A stretch of DNA of 64,000 nt from Apostichopus japonicus (Eukaryota > Echinodermata > Holothuroidea > Aspidochirotida > Stichopodidae). The notes beneath the pieces are model-generated. The model saw only the letters and a program-made list of their open reading frames with translations, searched no databases and was not told where the DNA came from. The stretch lies in assembly GCF_037975245.1 (NCBI RefSeq), contig NC_092564.1:20997984-21061983 (forward strand). Reading direction: 5' to 3'. The position numbers and the translations under genes were made by a program. Positions 1-14,005 of this stretch are shown one piece after another; positions within the stretch are counted from its first letter, which is position 1; each line of letters begins with the position of its first letter.

Positions 1-508
1 TGCAAACGTTTGAAAGACAGGGCCTCCCACTCTAGTAGCGGCCTTCCTGCCAAGAAAAAGTGTCTTCTCACCTTGAGACAAGAAACCAAAACATTAACAA
101 ATTTGCTGTCAACAAGTAGCGAACAGTCCAATGGAGCTCAAGTGAATATGCTGTCAAATTCAAGCTCAGCTCCTGAGGACTCTAGCGACGACGTTCAGGA
201 GGTTATCGTGGCGGCGACAAGCAGTTTCGAGACTGCTGCCCCAGAGGTGGATGAAAGAGATCAGTGCCCCACATCACTGTCCTCACTCAAACTTGTTCAA
301 ATATGTGACACTCTGCAAAACTGTGACATGGACTTCAAAATGGACCAGTGGGGGCAGCAGAAGTCACCTACAGCGCAACAAAAGATCGACCAAGAAAACA
401 GGGAGCCAAATTCGAGGTTGTCTCCATCAGCTTCAAAGACAACCAGCGTGGCCGACAGAAACAAACAGTATTACCAATTGCAGAGACATCAGAGGAAGAA
501 AGAACTAG
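1..508 (+). CDS. Nuclear receptor, hinge-region exon (5' end outside window)
   Basis: The reading frame is open from base 1 (codons start at 1, 4, 7...) to an excellent donor, CTAG|GTGAGT, giving 169 codons plus one base (phase 1). The product is low-complexity and hydrophilic: Ser/Thr-rich stretches, an acidic patch (APEDSSDD, about residues 57-64) and basic clusters (AKKK near residue 17, RKK near 165). This is typical of the linker between the DNA-binding and ligand-binding domains of nuclear receptors. It contains no zinc finger, so the DNA-binding domain must lie upstream of the window. No acceptor with a pyrimidine tract is visible near base 1, so the exon probably continues to the left. 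The assignment rests on the in-phase join to exon 15844-15959 and the ligand-binding-domain exons further down, because the hinge itself is not conserved enough to recognise. Reading through the donor would reach a stop at 640-642. Confidence 0.72.
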
Positions 509-2522
509 GTGAGTTGAAGGTTTTGTTCAAAGTTGAAACCTTTTCTTTTCCCGCAATTTGTCAAAAAGCAGCCATGGGATTTTTTGAGGTTCGCTCGAGG
601 ACTAATGCCAGAATTGAAGATGTTATAAGATGGACTAGTTAAATCTTCATGTCTCGACGTCCTAGCATGGAGATTTTGCGAGAGACAAAGAATTTGTCAC
701 ATATGACACATTCTTAAATATAAAAGTAGAAGGGCAAGGGTTTGGGATTTTAGAAGGAAAAATGTCTGTGTGTGTACGTATGAGTACCATTTCATCTTGT
801 GGACTGTTTTCTTTTCATAGAACACTTTCTTTTAGTGTTGTTAACTGTTTTCGACAACCACTCATGTTAATTTTGCTAAAATCTTTAACGTAGAGATAAT
901 TTGTGAACTGTAGTGTTTTAAGTTTGTACAGATTAGATCTTGAGTCTACAATCTTTCCTAATTGCATTTGTAATCATGAATTGACAGAATATCAGAGGAC
1001 ATACTGATGACCTATTAGAGATCTTTCTAGATATTGAGATTGAAAAATATTGGACAGGTAAAATGTGCCAGTGAGTTGTCATAATATTCTAGTAGAACTT
1101 CTTTGTTGTTACTTGTTAACTCCAAATATGGAATTAATACCAGATAGTATATTTTGCTGAGCCTGAATATTGGTGACCATGAAGTAGGTATTAATGTGTC
1201 ACCATGATCAAAATTGAAATAGTCAATACAGCTAGCCTAAAATAGGACTATACAAATGGTCATTCCCTGTTTGAACTCTGAACTACATTTAGACTGGCTC
1301 CTTTAGTTAGTTAATTTAACATTAGTATTTGATAGTTTAGCTTAATGGCTTGGTAAAAAATAAGACAGTGTGGTACAAACTAATTTGAAACTGCCAATTC
1401 TTTTTGGGAAACCAATACCAGCAAACTGTAAAATTGTCTTATGAAAAAGATTAAGAGCACTAATTTAAGAGTTTGCTGCATTTCAAGAAGTTATTTATTT
1501 ATAGCCACTTTCCATCAAGAAGTTGTTCCCACACATTTAATTAGTACTGTGGGTTGCATCGAGCTCTATATACTTCATGGGGGAGGGGGTGCAGATAATA
1601 GAAATTGGTAAAGTAGGTAAAAAAAGGTTCCCATGATTTTAACACTAGTTTGTGATAACTTTTAGTTAGTCTTTGCAGTATATAAGGTGTATTCTTACGA
1701 TTTATCTTTCGGAATGATACTTTTTAAGTAAAGTCACCCAAAATGTGCCTCTGCATGAAAACCAAACGACTTAATAACTGATCCAGTCCCAAGGCATCAT
1801 GAATGTTATCGTAAGTTCATGAGGATGTTAACTTAAATGTGTATCACAAATCCCTTGGAAAGGGGATAGATACTAACACAAGATCTTAACCAAAAGGCCA
1901 AAAGTTCACAACTCATATTAATAAACTGTGTAGTTTTAGCTGTAAACATTGTTTCAAATGTCTTGGATTTGAAATATAGCATACTGCCCTCTATTTGTGT
2001 GACTTTGAATTTTTTTTTCTAGGGACACTAGAGTGCAACAAATTTTCAGGGATTGCTTTAAGAATTGAAAGAGAATAGTTAATTATTATACCTATTGAGT
2101 TGAAAATATATTATTTCTCTTGTTTTGTTTCACTTTTAGTTTCTAAATATTGATATAAGTGTTTTGTAAAGTGATAACTTTAGATACATTAGCATGATAG
2201 GTCAACTGGGACTAGAATGTCTCATTTTTCACGCCTTTCTTATTTAAAGTGAAATACTGTTTAGTTTGTTTTAAATTTCCACACATATTTGTTGACTGTT
2301 ATTTGTTGGGGAGAAAAGAAGGGAGGCTGAGGGGGGTGGCAGAGCAACAAGGAGTAAGAGATGGGTATAATTTTGAATTGGTTCCTAGCACTTTTTGGAA
2401 TGGTCGGGTAGGGGATATGGGGGGGGAGTGAGATTCAGTTTCGCCTACAGGATGGAAATGAGAGTTTCCAAATGTCTTACAAGTTGCTCAATACAGAGAT
2501 GCTGTAAATGCTATCATAGAAA

Positions 2523-2690
2523 ACTGGATACAGGATCGTTCTATATGCTTTGTTAGTGAATATTAGATCGATTTATCACTGGATACAGGATCGTTCTATT
2601 TGCTTTGTTAGTGAATATTAGATCGATATATCACTGGATATACGATCGTTCTGTATGCTTCGTTAGTGAATATTAGATCAATTTATCACT
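2523..2690. repeat. Tandem repeat, 3 x 55 bp
   Basis: Three copies beginning at 2523, 2578 and 2633, each starting ACTGGATA and carrying GATCGTTCT and GTTAGTGAATATTAGATC. The third copy has the most substitutions. Non-coding, inside intron 1. Confidence 0.9.
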
Positions 2691-4263
2691 TCCTAAGGTG
2701 TTAAGGAAATATGTCCGACACATCTTCCTCCTGCAGGTCCGATGCTTTGATTTACAACTTGAACTAACTTTCTGTCCCTTCAGTGGGTAGTATGTAGTCA
2801 ATGATGTCATTAATGACAAAGACATGATTATCTATGAAATGCTAGCACAATGTCAGCTCATCTGAACTTGATGCTTCTACAAAATGCAGTGTTGTTTTTC
2901 TTTCTGTCTGTCTCCATCCTTTTTCTTTCAACAAATTAATCTTCCTCCGTTGATAAAATGAATACCAAAGTGCAATTTGAGTGCAATAGCTTCATTTTGA
3001 TGTCACTCACATTCTATACCTTTGGCATGTTTTGTTCCATAAAAATTTCAAAGAGCTATTAAAGTTCATAACTATAACAATTTGGTAATATTTTCAAGAT
3101 GTTTGTATGATGGCATGTTGCTCAATGCATAACCATGAAAGATTAGGCTGTTTTTTTTTTGACAATCCAGTAGAGTGAAAAATCCATAGCTACTTACCCT
3201 TTCTTAAAGTATTGTTAAAATATGCTTGCATTTATCGAAGGACAAACGCATCTGTTTGTTCGTATGCTCAGGTGACCTTTTCAGGAAAAGATGTGTCATA
3301 AATTTATGCTCATGTATAATTAATTCAAGAAGAAAGAAGAGAAAAATGGTATGTTAAGGATTAGTTACTGTGGTTACTCACTTCAGAAATATCAAAGTCA
3401 GGGTCACATATAGAGTATTATGGTTGCATATAAGAAATAAAAAATGAAAACTCAAAATATCTAACCAATTTTCTAGACTATCTGACAGATTTTCTAAAAG
3501 ATCTCTTTGCACAATCATTCCATTTGAATTACCGCCGCTGTTCGAATGCACTTCTTGCATGAAACAAGGAATTAAGGCAAAAATGTATTCTTTAGTCAGC
3601 AATTGTTGACCTCCAGTTAAAACGATAAGGCTATCATTCTGTTGTAATGTTGAGTGTGCATCGATATGTATTTGCTTTTTGATGTGAAGATTAGAACAGG
3701 CCATTCAGTGAGAAAAAGTACCCTGAACTTGAAAGTAGGTTAAGGAATCGCTACAGGTTGTCGCTGTATCATGTCAACATTAATCAGGGCAAAAATGATG
3801 TTACGCGATGAGAAATCAGTTAAAATGATTGGGCTTATAGATTTGGTTGTAAAAGTGGAGCTCAATATTGGGTGACTCGATAAGAATGGAGATCCATTAG
3901 CTAACAGCATTTTGTAATTTGTAACATTAGAGTAAAGTGCATGCAAACCATTTGATGTTACAGATTTTTAAGTTTCTTTTTCACTTGTTTGAAAAGGACA
4001 ACAGGAGAAGAAACTGTTCAGAAACGAAAAAAGGGAAAGAAGAAAAAGAGAAACAAATATTTGTTATAGAGATGAATTATGCCAGGGAAAAGTAAAAAAT
4101 TGTATGACCTTGGAAATAAAGGGAGAAACGTTCAAAATTTTGTTTTCTTCAAAATGACCATAAAGGACTTTTCTCTTGGTTACCAAAATTGATGTGAATG
4201 GCAGTGTTGTCATATTAAAGATATTGACAAATTTTGAATAATTTCTAAAGTTTGTACCAAGGC

Positions 4264-5101
4264 ATATCTCTACTGAGTAGGTGAATTTTAGTTCATGTTG
4301 TCTAGAACATTTTAAAAGCAATAACTGTGACGAGGAGTGATTTTACACTTAACTTACAAGCCAGTCAAGCCGCCTGATTACTTCCAAATATATCAGATAT
4401 ATTAACAACAACAATAAGAAGAAAGCAAGGTTCACAGAAAGGTCACACAGAAATGAGTCTCTTGACTTAATATCTCTATTGAATAGGTGAATTTGACTTC
4501 ATGTTGTTTAGAACATTTTAAAAGCAATAACTGTGACGAGGAGTGATTTTACACTTAACTTACAAGCCAGTCAAGCCGCCTGATTACTTCCAAATATATC
4601 AGATATATTAACAACAACAATAAGAAGAAAGCAAGGTTCACAGAAAGGTCACACAGAAATGAGTCTCTTGACTTAATATCTCTATTGAATAGGTGAATTT
4701 GACTTCATGTTGTTTAGAACATTTTAAAAGCAATAACTGTGATGAGGAGTGATTTTACACTTAACTTACAAGCCAGTCAAGCCGCCTGATTACTTCCAAA
4801 TATATCAGATATATTAACAACAACAATAAGAAGAAAGCAAGGTTCACAGAAAGGTCACACAGAAATGAGTCTCTTGACTTAATATCTCTATTGAATAGGT
4901 GAATTTGACTTCATGTTGTTTAGAACATTTTAAAAGCAATAACTGTGATGAGGAGTGATTTTACACTTAACTTACAAGCCAGTCAAGCCGCCTGATTACT
5001 TCCAAATATATCAGATATATTAACAACAACATCAACAAAAAATAAAAAAATGAAGCAAGGTTCACAGAAAGGTCACACAGAAATGAGTCTCTTGACTTAA
5101 T
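4264..5101. repeat. Tandem repeat, 4 x 206 bp
   Basis: Units start with ATATCTCTA at 4264, 4470, 4676 and 4882, an exact 206-bp period. The inner copies are nearly identical. The first copy differs at its left edge (ACTGAGTAGG against ATTGAATAGG), and the last has a changed A-rich stretch near 5030. No open frame runs through it. The similarity between copies suggests recent unequal exchange. Confidence 0.93.
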
Positions 5102-8100
5102 ACAACCTCTGTGATGCATATTGGTTTTTCATTGAATGCACAGTTGAGTCTTATTGCTTTTTAAAGGCCTGCTCCCAAATGCACATTGTGATGTTACACC
5201 ACCCATGCAATTTTAAGTGAGCACAAGGGTTAAAAGATATGTTGCATAGTTTATTGTTCCTTGATTATGGGCAGGGGGAGAGAAACAATATATACATAAA
5301 GGGTTGCCTAAATCATTAAATATGGAATAATTACTGGCTGTATGATTGCTCAAGTTTTAATTTATAATTATAATTATAATGCTTTATCCTTTAATGAACA
5401 ACTGTGAAACCTGAATAGTTTCTATCTGTTTGGATTGGCTTAACTTTTCAATGGCAAAAATATGAAAATGGCTTCTGATTGACCAAATGAATGATAAATC
5501 AGCAAGTAAACTTATATCCACTCTCTTTGTAATAACTGTCAGTTTCATGGCAGGGGCAGATTGGTCTACTGTTTTATGGTCGGTAATAAATGACTGAATA
5601 CCTTGGATTCTGCCCACATAGGTTTGGAACCTTACTCTACTACCTTGATAATTTCTGTCAAGGAAAAACTTCAAAATCGAGGTAAAGGTAAAGTAAAGTA
5701 TTGTGTTAAAACAAGTTTGTATCTCAGTATGCAAAGTCAGAAACAATCACAATTTTTTTATAATTTTTTTTTATGTTCATGACAATTGAGAAACTAATTT
5801 GAAAAAGTTAAGGGTATAAATCTGGTATTCTAAATTTAGTAGAGAATTATTATCTAAGGAGGGCAGCACAATGGAATGCCTGCAGGCTTTAGAAATCAAA
5901 ACTCATAAAGTGTATCGCATGTTAAATTGCATAAAACTGTATACATGTATAAACTTGTGATTAAACTATTTGATATTCATGTGTTGTATGGATTCCCTAA
6001 TTCTGAAAGGGCTAGTGATACCACCTCACATGATATTAGTCAGTCTACAATTTATGATTAGTCTCAATGTAGTATTAAGGGGACTGCAGGGCTTGATAGG
6101 GGATTCGCTTGTTTAGTTTGCGTGCCCAGGCTCTATCTTGGGTAACTTTTCTTAAAATGTACCAGGTAAATAAATTCAGTTGTAATAAGATATATATCTC
6201 TCTTTATCTAACTAGTGTGATCTATGAAGTTTGTAACAACCACATGAGCTGCTGCCAACTGATACAAGCCAGTAACTGTCCAATTGATACATAACCATTG
6301 TGCATCAAAATACTTTTAACGTTTCTTTCTGATCTTTGGAAATTATACCTATAGTTACATCATTCCCTGTGAAAATTTGTCTGACCAAAGTACAGTATTG
6401 AAGCATGAAGTTAAAACTATGTTTTTAGACCCCTCATACTTCCTTCCTTTCATTATATTTCACTTTGTGGATGTCATCAAAAAATTTGGTACAAGTATGG
6501 ACATCACATATAGTATATAGTCTGGATATCTAATATGGCACAATACACCTGCTATAATGCATTTTTGGAAATTCCATGATTTTGCCATAGCAACAAAGAA
6601 ACCACATTGTTCCTAAATAGCATCATTGCCTCAGCTCAATGGTTAAATGTATGTGTTCGATGGAAAGAACGAAAGATTATTCTTCCATACCATACTCATA
6701 ATGTACTTGTCATATTCATCTTAAAACAAAGAAAGGTTTTAGTAGATCATTTGAGGTTACAGAAGTGAATTTCAGATGCATTTTCATTGTTGAAATACAG
6801 TAGCTTTAATCGCAATATGTAGCGAAACAGCGCCGTTATTGACTATTTTCCTCAGGCGTGCAGTACTAAATATGGCACATTGACATGAATATATTCTCAT
6901 TTGTTGCCTTCGATAATCACACATAACGGTGCCTTTGTCTGCTCATTTTATAGCTATTCCAGTGATTATTCATTCACTTAATGAATATTAGTAGTCCTTG
7001 AACACATTACATGGTTGAACTGCTTTCCATGTAAATGAACGGCGATGAACTTTAGGTGTGTCCTGGCTCTGTTTTGATTTCTTTGTTGTACTCTCACCTG
7101 CTTCCACACTTGAAGTCTTTCTTCTGCAGCTGTTGTCAATCCAGTGTTTCATCTTGAAGTTTGCTAATCCTCGCATCAGTTCACCCCGATTGATTTTACG
7201 TTCGGCAGCTCTCATAATCTCACATACTCACAGTTCTCATTTCTCTCTCTCTTGAATATTTCCAGAGCGAGAGCATAACTATATAGTCATCACTCAAAAT
7301 ATGCTAGTCGAGGTAAACGTCCTCCACCAAGGCTAGATTCAATAGCAGATAATGTTGTATACTGAAGTACAAGTTCTCATGCATTCAGGCCACAGATTTT
7401 GAACTGATCATGCTTGTATAATGATATTTACTTTGCCGGCTCCATTCTCCAAGCTTTTAATTCAGTTACAGAGTCACAAAACTCAATTTCCCTTTCAGAA
7501 ACTTAATTTAGGTCTGTGTTGGATCTTCCCTCCTCCATTGGTCACATTATGAATGCAGCAGATTCTAGTTGAGGTCTAGACCGCTTGGTTTGCCCAGTGC
7601 TGGCTGCTGCAACTATCTAGTTTTACTTCAGATATGATACCTGAAGGGTCATGTACTTTATGATATGATAATAACACAGAATATCTAGATCTCTACTGAT
7701 CATGACACAGAAAGGGGAAATGAGGAAGATTTATCGTTCAGAGAACATTGTAACTCCTCTTTTCTTTCTCTTGTCCTCCTGCATTGTTTGTGTCTTTTTT
7801 TTTTTTTTTTATCCTTTCTTTGACGATAGCTCTATATGGAGATAACAAAATATAACCATATTGATTTGGAACTTTTCATTTGCATAAATCAATGAATTTT
7901 GAAAAACAAAGTGAAAAGGCAGACAGTTTATACGTTAATAACAGCAGCTTTGTTTATCCAAACATTACTTGGATGCATGCACAAGCAGGTTTATTGACTC
8001 TTTTCCGTTTATAACTGCACATTATTAAAGCTGCATGCTGGACTATGTGTCTTATGCAATCACTTCATACTGTTTGCCTAGCACCGTTACCGATGGCCTT

Positions 8101-9950
8101 AATATCTGGCCTTCTCGCAAGCTGTTCTAGGGTTACATGAAACAAATACACTTGAGTCATTAGTTCTTTGCTGGCATTCAAATCTGTATACTGAGTCCAG
8201 CTTTAAGAGTTTCCTGCATGTACAGCTTCACAATTGTTTTTATTTTCAGTCCATGCAGTCAATATATTTGGTCATGCAGTATTTTGAACTAACTGTGTGT
8301 GGACACGCACTGGCCACAGTGTAATTGCCTGAAATGTTTAGTTGAGCCAATAGGCCAAAAGTTTGGCAAAGAGTACATCGTACACAATAGTGCCAACCAG
8401 AAAACGTTACGGATTGGTCTGTAGGTGTTTATATATGATGGGATGCATAATGCTTTAGAAAAAGATGGAAAAGAAATAGCAATTCTATTTTCATGGCAGT
8501 AACTTAGCATTTTAAGTTAACGAGTAGCATTATGGTTTCAGAAGAGTGCTAGACACAATTTGATAGTGGCAATGAACATGTCATGAATATTCATAGAAGC
8601 TTCATTAATTATCTGCAAAATTGTAGTATTTTGTAAAAGCTACAACCTATACTAAGAGGAAATTTGAAATCAGAGGATTTGTCTCCAAATTTACTCCATA
8701 TGTAAAAACTTCTTTTAAATTCTCTGCATTGCCTGCAAATTTGCTCAAATTTATTATTTTTAACATTTTTTTTTTTTTTATGATTATGATTATTTTTTTT
8801 ATTCATTCTCTATATAGCAAAGTTTGGAAAATTTGCTGTTGGGTTCATGTTTGAGACATTGCTATTTGCCTTTAAGAAACAAACAATTTGAGAGATTGTA
8901 ATCGGAAATAGTCCAAGTCATAATTTCACTACATCCTCAGACAGCCCCATTAATTAGCATAATGTGGAGGAATTGAGTCTATATAGCCTGATCGCACAGA
9001 TTTCATGTCTCTTGTGCCTATATACTTATAAACTCATGCATGAGCAGAAGGGAAAGAAATGTCTTGTAAATCCTTCGTTCAACGACCTAGTTCAACCGAC
9101 CCACTTCTGAAATTTCCTTCCTGTTTTTCTTTCATTTCTGTTTTTTTTCCCCTGTCTCATCTATTCGTGATGAAGAATTTTTTCTCTTTGGGCTTGAGGC
9201 TGTTCCCATGATCTGCAGTAAATAATTGATTCCATTTTACTTTTGTGTTCCTTTCGTCTGTGAAGAATTAATGACCTTAGCCTAGTGTTATGACAAATTA
9301 ATGATCTTTGCATTTCAATTCCATCCGAATCGTGTCGTCAGAGTAAAAAGGCGAGCGATTTGAATTTACAACTCGTGCATAATTTTGTGCCTTTTGGGGG
9401 ATCATCTCTGAAGGGAGATGTTCCGTCATCTTAGTTGACTAGATTTCTTGCGCTATAATGCTGCGTGTAGAAAACACTCTCGCTCATCTCATTGTATCTT
9501 TTATCTCCCGAGAAGGTGATAGATGCCAACTTGTCAAGTTTCCCTTGCATCATTGCCATTCAGCAGGCGACCAAAGAAACAATTGACTATTTAGTAATCC
9601 ACCCAATGCAGTTTCCTAGTTCCCAGATTACGAACAACTGACCTTGTTTGAGCTCTGCTTACGTAAAGGTATATGCCAAGGTGCCTAAAATGTAGATATT
9701 CACCAGGGTGGGCATGTATAATTTTCATATCTTTCACAGTTTTAATATTCACTTGATCTCTAATACTACTCCTTTTGAAGAACTTGCATTGTCAGAATGG
9801 CCGCAAGTTAATCAGTTAAGCAGGTGTTTGTGGCATAATTGGAAGCAAATGTATTCCGCTTATTAGTATATTCAGCTATTATGTATAAAATAACAAATGG
9901 GAACAGAAGAAAAAGATAGAGGGAAACTTAATAATCATGTAGAAAGATAT

Positions 9951-10040
9951 GGTTTTGCTGAGAAAATTTTGGTTTGGTGAGTAAAAGTTTGGTTTTGGCG
10001 AGTAAAATTTTGGTTTTGGCGAGTAAAATTTTGGTTTTGT
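9951..10040. repeat. Short tandem repeat, about 4 x 23 bp
   Basis: Repeats of GGTTTTGGCGAGTAAAATTT with small variations. A G/T-rich minisatellite in intron 1. Confidence 0.85.
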
Positions 10041-10270
10041 CGCTGTCAACGGCCTGATAATCCATTAATTTAATCAGCAAGATTGAGATAGATTTGTTAC
10101 CTGCAAGCTGTTCTCTGTCTATCTTACCTCCTGAAAAAACATATTTGAAAATACTTGTGTTGCCTTAGGGACCAGTTTCTTCCAAGGATACATTTTAATA
10201 TCCAGTACACCTCATAAAATGGTGAGCTGCAGAATACAATAACCTATATTAAAGGTATAACCAGATGGTT

Positions 10271-10405
10271 GAAGACTGTGTAGTCTGTGAGAGGAGGGGG
10301 GGGGGGTGGTGGTGGGGAATCTTGACTTTTTAGTCTGGGAGAGGAGGGGTGGTGGGGGAATCTTGACTGTATAGTCTGGGAGAGGAGGGGTGGTGGGGGA
10401 ATCTT
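10271..10405. repeat. G-rich tandem repeat, 3 x about 50 bp
   Basis: Three copies of a unit carrying TAGTCTGGGAGAGGAGGGG then GGTGGGGGAATCTT. The first copy has a run of at least 10 G. The clustered G-tracts lie on the transcribed + strand and could in principle fold as a G-quadruplex in the RNA. A weaker repeat with CATATCACTTGAGGGG follows at about 10655-10740. Confidence 0.85.
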
Positions 10406-11200
10406 CAAGTGCCTTTAACTTAACTTAATTGAGGAAAAACCTCAAACTCACTTAGATTTGTACTTGTACTGGCCCTTGTGGAGTACATGTAATTCTGGAA
10501 CTCAAACGTATATATTGTTGATATCCAGTAGGTCTATAGATACTATATTGAATAGGAACTTGTACTTGGTCTTGGAGTTTAATTGTACTCCTAAGTGAAC
10601 TAAGCAAGGAGAATTCAACTGTTACTAATACTTAATCTATGGAGAACCCTACTCATACTCATATCACTTGAGGGGATTCAAATGTTACTTATACTTAATC
10701 TAGAGGGGATCCTTCTCATATCACTTGAGGGGAATTCTACTTGTACTAGTACTAATACCAAGGGAACTCTTCTCATTCTCATACTCGAGTTGTTATATAT
10801 ATCTATCCTACCACAACATCTTGTGCCAGGTATTAGGATACTGTCTGTAGATGTTACAATGCGCTCAATAAATATATCACTTTGAGAAATTAGGCCGATT
10901 TTGTGAGGTTAAATGTCAACTAAGATCACCTGCTGGTAATATACACTTATTCTGGTTTTCAAACTTGTCCCTAAGAAGCCTTTCAACCTTCCAAATTGAT
11001 GTGGATGCTATAGTAGCTCCTTCCTTGAGTTGTACCGAAGACCTCTAAGATGTGAATTCTTGGAATTGATCCAGGATAATACCCAGGAAGATTTAATCTA
11101 ATCTAATTCTGACACATGACTTGATGGTATTTTGCTTCTTTGTTTGCTAATGTTTATTCTTTCATTTATAAAATCAAAGTAGTACGAGGCACATTCAATG

Positions 11201-11400
11201 TTAAGGGGTGACTTTAGGCACAATATTAATATTGATATAATGTTGCAGACACCTTAAAACAGTGTTATCAGTCAAGGCAATATAAACTTGCTAAAGCACT
11301 ACTAATTTATAAGAAATAATCCATTAGACATCTGAGGTTCATCAGTACAGTATGTGACATGGCTATAAACACACAGACCATTAGGTCAGCCTCGGATATA
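11201..11400. mobile_element. Left half of a TTAA-flanked non-autonomous element
   Basis: TTAA at 11201-11204 is followed by GACTTTAGGCACAA, then GTCAAGGCAATATAAACTTG, GAGGTTCATCAGT and GACCATTAGGT in the same order as in the fuller copy at 61094-61655. No right terminus was found downstream, so the copy is truncated or too decayed to follow. Confidence 0.6.
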
Positions 11401-11916
11401 AACACAAAACTCAGACATAGGAAGCAACGTTTGTAAATACCACATGTTCCTGAAACCAAGAAAACAGTAATTTATGAATAAAAGAAAAGGACATAGCAAA
11501 GCAGGATATCTGACGATGGAAGTGAGGTTTCTCTTGTCTGTTTGGGACGTTAGAATGAGATGGTCGGTGATCAAAGACAGGTCATGTACCAATTCTTTGT
11601 GAGAGTGTCAAGCTTTGGACACAACTTGGAAGTTTTATGATCAATTGATACTGAACTTCTAGAAGTAATGAAAGTAAACAAGCTGTTAGCATAGGAGGAG
11701 ATTGGAAGCAAGGCAAAGTTAGACTATTTGCCAACAAGATTGCCATCCACACGGTAGAACAATATAGCAGAATGTTTCAGTTCGATCATTTGAAATCTTG
11801 TAATGAACAATATATGGTAAAATTGTTGACTGAATGCAAAAAGATACTTTTAGTGTTCCAACATGTCATGATGCCTGCAAGAAGCTACTTTTAATGTTCA
11901 AACATATGGCATAACG

Positions 11917-12540
11917 TGCCTCCCTCCCTCCATGCAGGTAACGAGGTGCCTCACTCCCACCATGCAGGTTATGAGGTGCCTCCCTCCCTCCATGCATCCA
12001 TGCAGGTAACGAGGTGCCTCACTCCCTCCATGCAGGTAATGATGTGCCTCCCTCCCTTCACGCAGGTAATGATGTGCCTCCCTCCCTCCATGCATCCATG
12101 CAGGTAACGAGGTGCCTCACTCCCTCCATGCAGGTAATGATGTGCCTCCCACCCTCCGTGCAGTTAATGATGTGCCTTCCACCCTCCGTGCAGGTAATGA
12201 TGTACCTCCCTCCCTCCATGCAGGTAAGGAGGTGCCTCACTCCCTCCATGCAGGTTACGATGTTCCTCCCACCCTCCATGCAGGTAAGGAGGTGCCTCAC
12301 TCCCTCCATGCAGGTTATGATGTTCCTCCCACCCTCCATGCAGGTAAGGAGGTGCCTCACTCCCTCCATGCAGGTTATGATGTTCCTCCCACCCTCCATG
12401 CAGGTAAGGAGGTGCCTCACTCCCTCCATGCAGGTTATGATGTTCCTCCCACCCTCCATGCAGGTAATGATGTGCCACTTACTCTCCCTCCATGCAAGTA
12501 ATGATGTTCTTCCCATCTCCATGCAGGTAATTTCTGATTC
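11917..12540. repeat. Minisatellite, about 20 x 30 bp, with a CAG|GTAA motif in most units
   Basis: The 30-bp unit is a pyrimidine tract (CTCCCTCC), then ATGCAG, then GTAA or GTTA, then a GATGTGCCT-like stretch. From about 12210 to 12440 two alternating versions make a 60-bp higher-order unit (GTAAGGAGG versus GTTATGATG). The period is a multiple of three and the unit lacks stops in several frames, so long open frames appear on both strands; they are by-products. On the gene's strand most units juxtapose an acceptor-like (Y-tract plus CAG) and a donor-like (GTAAG, GTAAT, GTAAC) sequence. Four units (near 12221, 12281, 12341 and 12401) carry the stronger GTAAG. Confidence 0.93.
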
Positions 12541-14005
12541 ATGCATAGAGGGATGAAGTTTCATTTTCTTAAGTTTCTTTTCTACAACTACTACCACAGG
12601 TGATTCTTATTTTTGAAACTTGAGTATTTTCAATCGGCTGACAGGTTTACTAAGGTATTGCAACTTTAATCAGAGGCAGAAGGCCAATACGTTTGGTGTC
12701 AATCGTATTTCCTAGCCGTAGGTAACCGCCAACTCTTTTCACATGGTGTAAAGTTGTTGCCTTGACATATATTACTGCAAGTTGAAGAATAATTTCTAGG
12801 TAATGCCTGGATAAAAAATTGTTAATCATGAGAACAGTTTTTGTGACTTTGGCAAAAGAGCTCATTCACAAGAAACATTACACTATAGGTTCTATATATA
12901 ATACAATAATCTTAGTGGAAGACATCAGAAAAATACCTACTGTATATAGGCTACTGGAAAGTAAAGTAATCTCGCAATAAGCGAAACTTTTTTGTTTGTT
13001 TATGAATTTCTTCTTCACTCGAGCTTTGTGTAAATTGATGATTGGTAACAGTTCCTGACTCCTATAGTAATATCCTGTCATAGCATTGTTACCTACTGGA
13101 TATCAGTGTTGTGAACCACACAGTTAAATCTGCCAAAGTTTAATAAATGACTGCAGTATATAGAAAGTAGGTCAGCTCACCAGAGTGGGATGCCCTCGAA
13201 ATAGGTTGACGACAAGTTGATTAGCGCATCTCTACACTTCCCCTTATGTGAACATCCCTTATCCTTCTGACATGGTAATTACCTAACACTTAAATAATGA
13301 ACCACTTCCCATTGCTACGAGCCTAGAGAGAGAGAGAGCAAAAAAAAACAAGGCAAAAAGAAAAAAGAAAACTGCACACATGAGTCGTCAGCTCATTCCT
13401 CACTCTTGACTGCTGGATGAGTTTTTTGCCCCCTAATTGTACAGACATGAAGTTGGCCTTCAAACACGGCTGTATTTTTTTTTTTTTTAAATTTTTTTTT
13501 TTTTTATATATGTGCACGCTTGGTTTATTCTGAATACTTCAAATAATGACTTTGCCAGAGTGAAGCGTGTCATCATCATTGCAGTGTGCATTTAGCTATA
13601 GAGTGGTTTATTGTGTACAACGTTCTTTAAGAGATCATCAGTTTATTATCAGAGCATATTTTATTCACCCGTTCGCATGGTTGGCTTTCCAACACCCTCT
13701 TTTTTTTATTTTTGTCTCTACATCAAAGTTGTAACCTACGTAGCAGGATATTTTTACTTTGGCGAATAGGAAGACTCGAAGTCACTTTTAATTTGTGCCT
13801 GTAGCTTACTGGTTTCTCTGCAAAGAGGAAGTTTGATCGCTAAAACCACAAACGGTTCAAGATTTCTGCTTCAACTGTATGACCTGTTGTCAACCGACCA
13901 TCATATATAATTTTTTTTTTAATATTTATTTTGCTCTCTTGCAATCGTGTTCTATTAAAGTCAGTGGATTTTGAGAGCGGTTTATTAAGTGAGCTGGTTG
14001 GCTGA

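Noticed and set aside
3378-3704. Minus-strand frame of 108 codons
   Set aside because: No motif and no supporting signals; it ends in low-complexity Leu/Phe-rich sequence.
5384-5746. Minus-strand frame of 120 codons
   Set aside because: No recognisable domain, no splice or promoter context, and AT-rich composition; probably chance.
12014-12597. Open frames of 100-180 codons on both strands
   Set aside because: They exist only because the 30-bp minisatellite unit is a multiple of three and lacks stops; the peptides are pure unit repeats.
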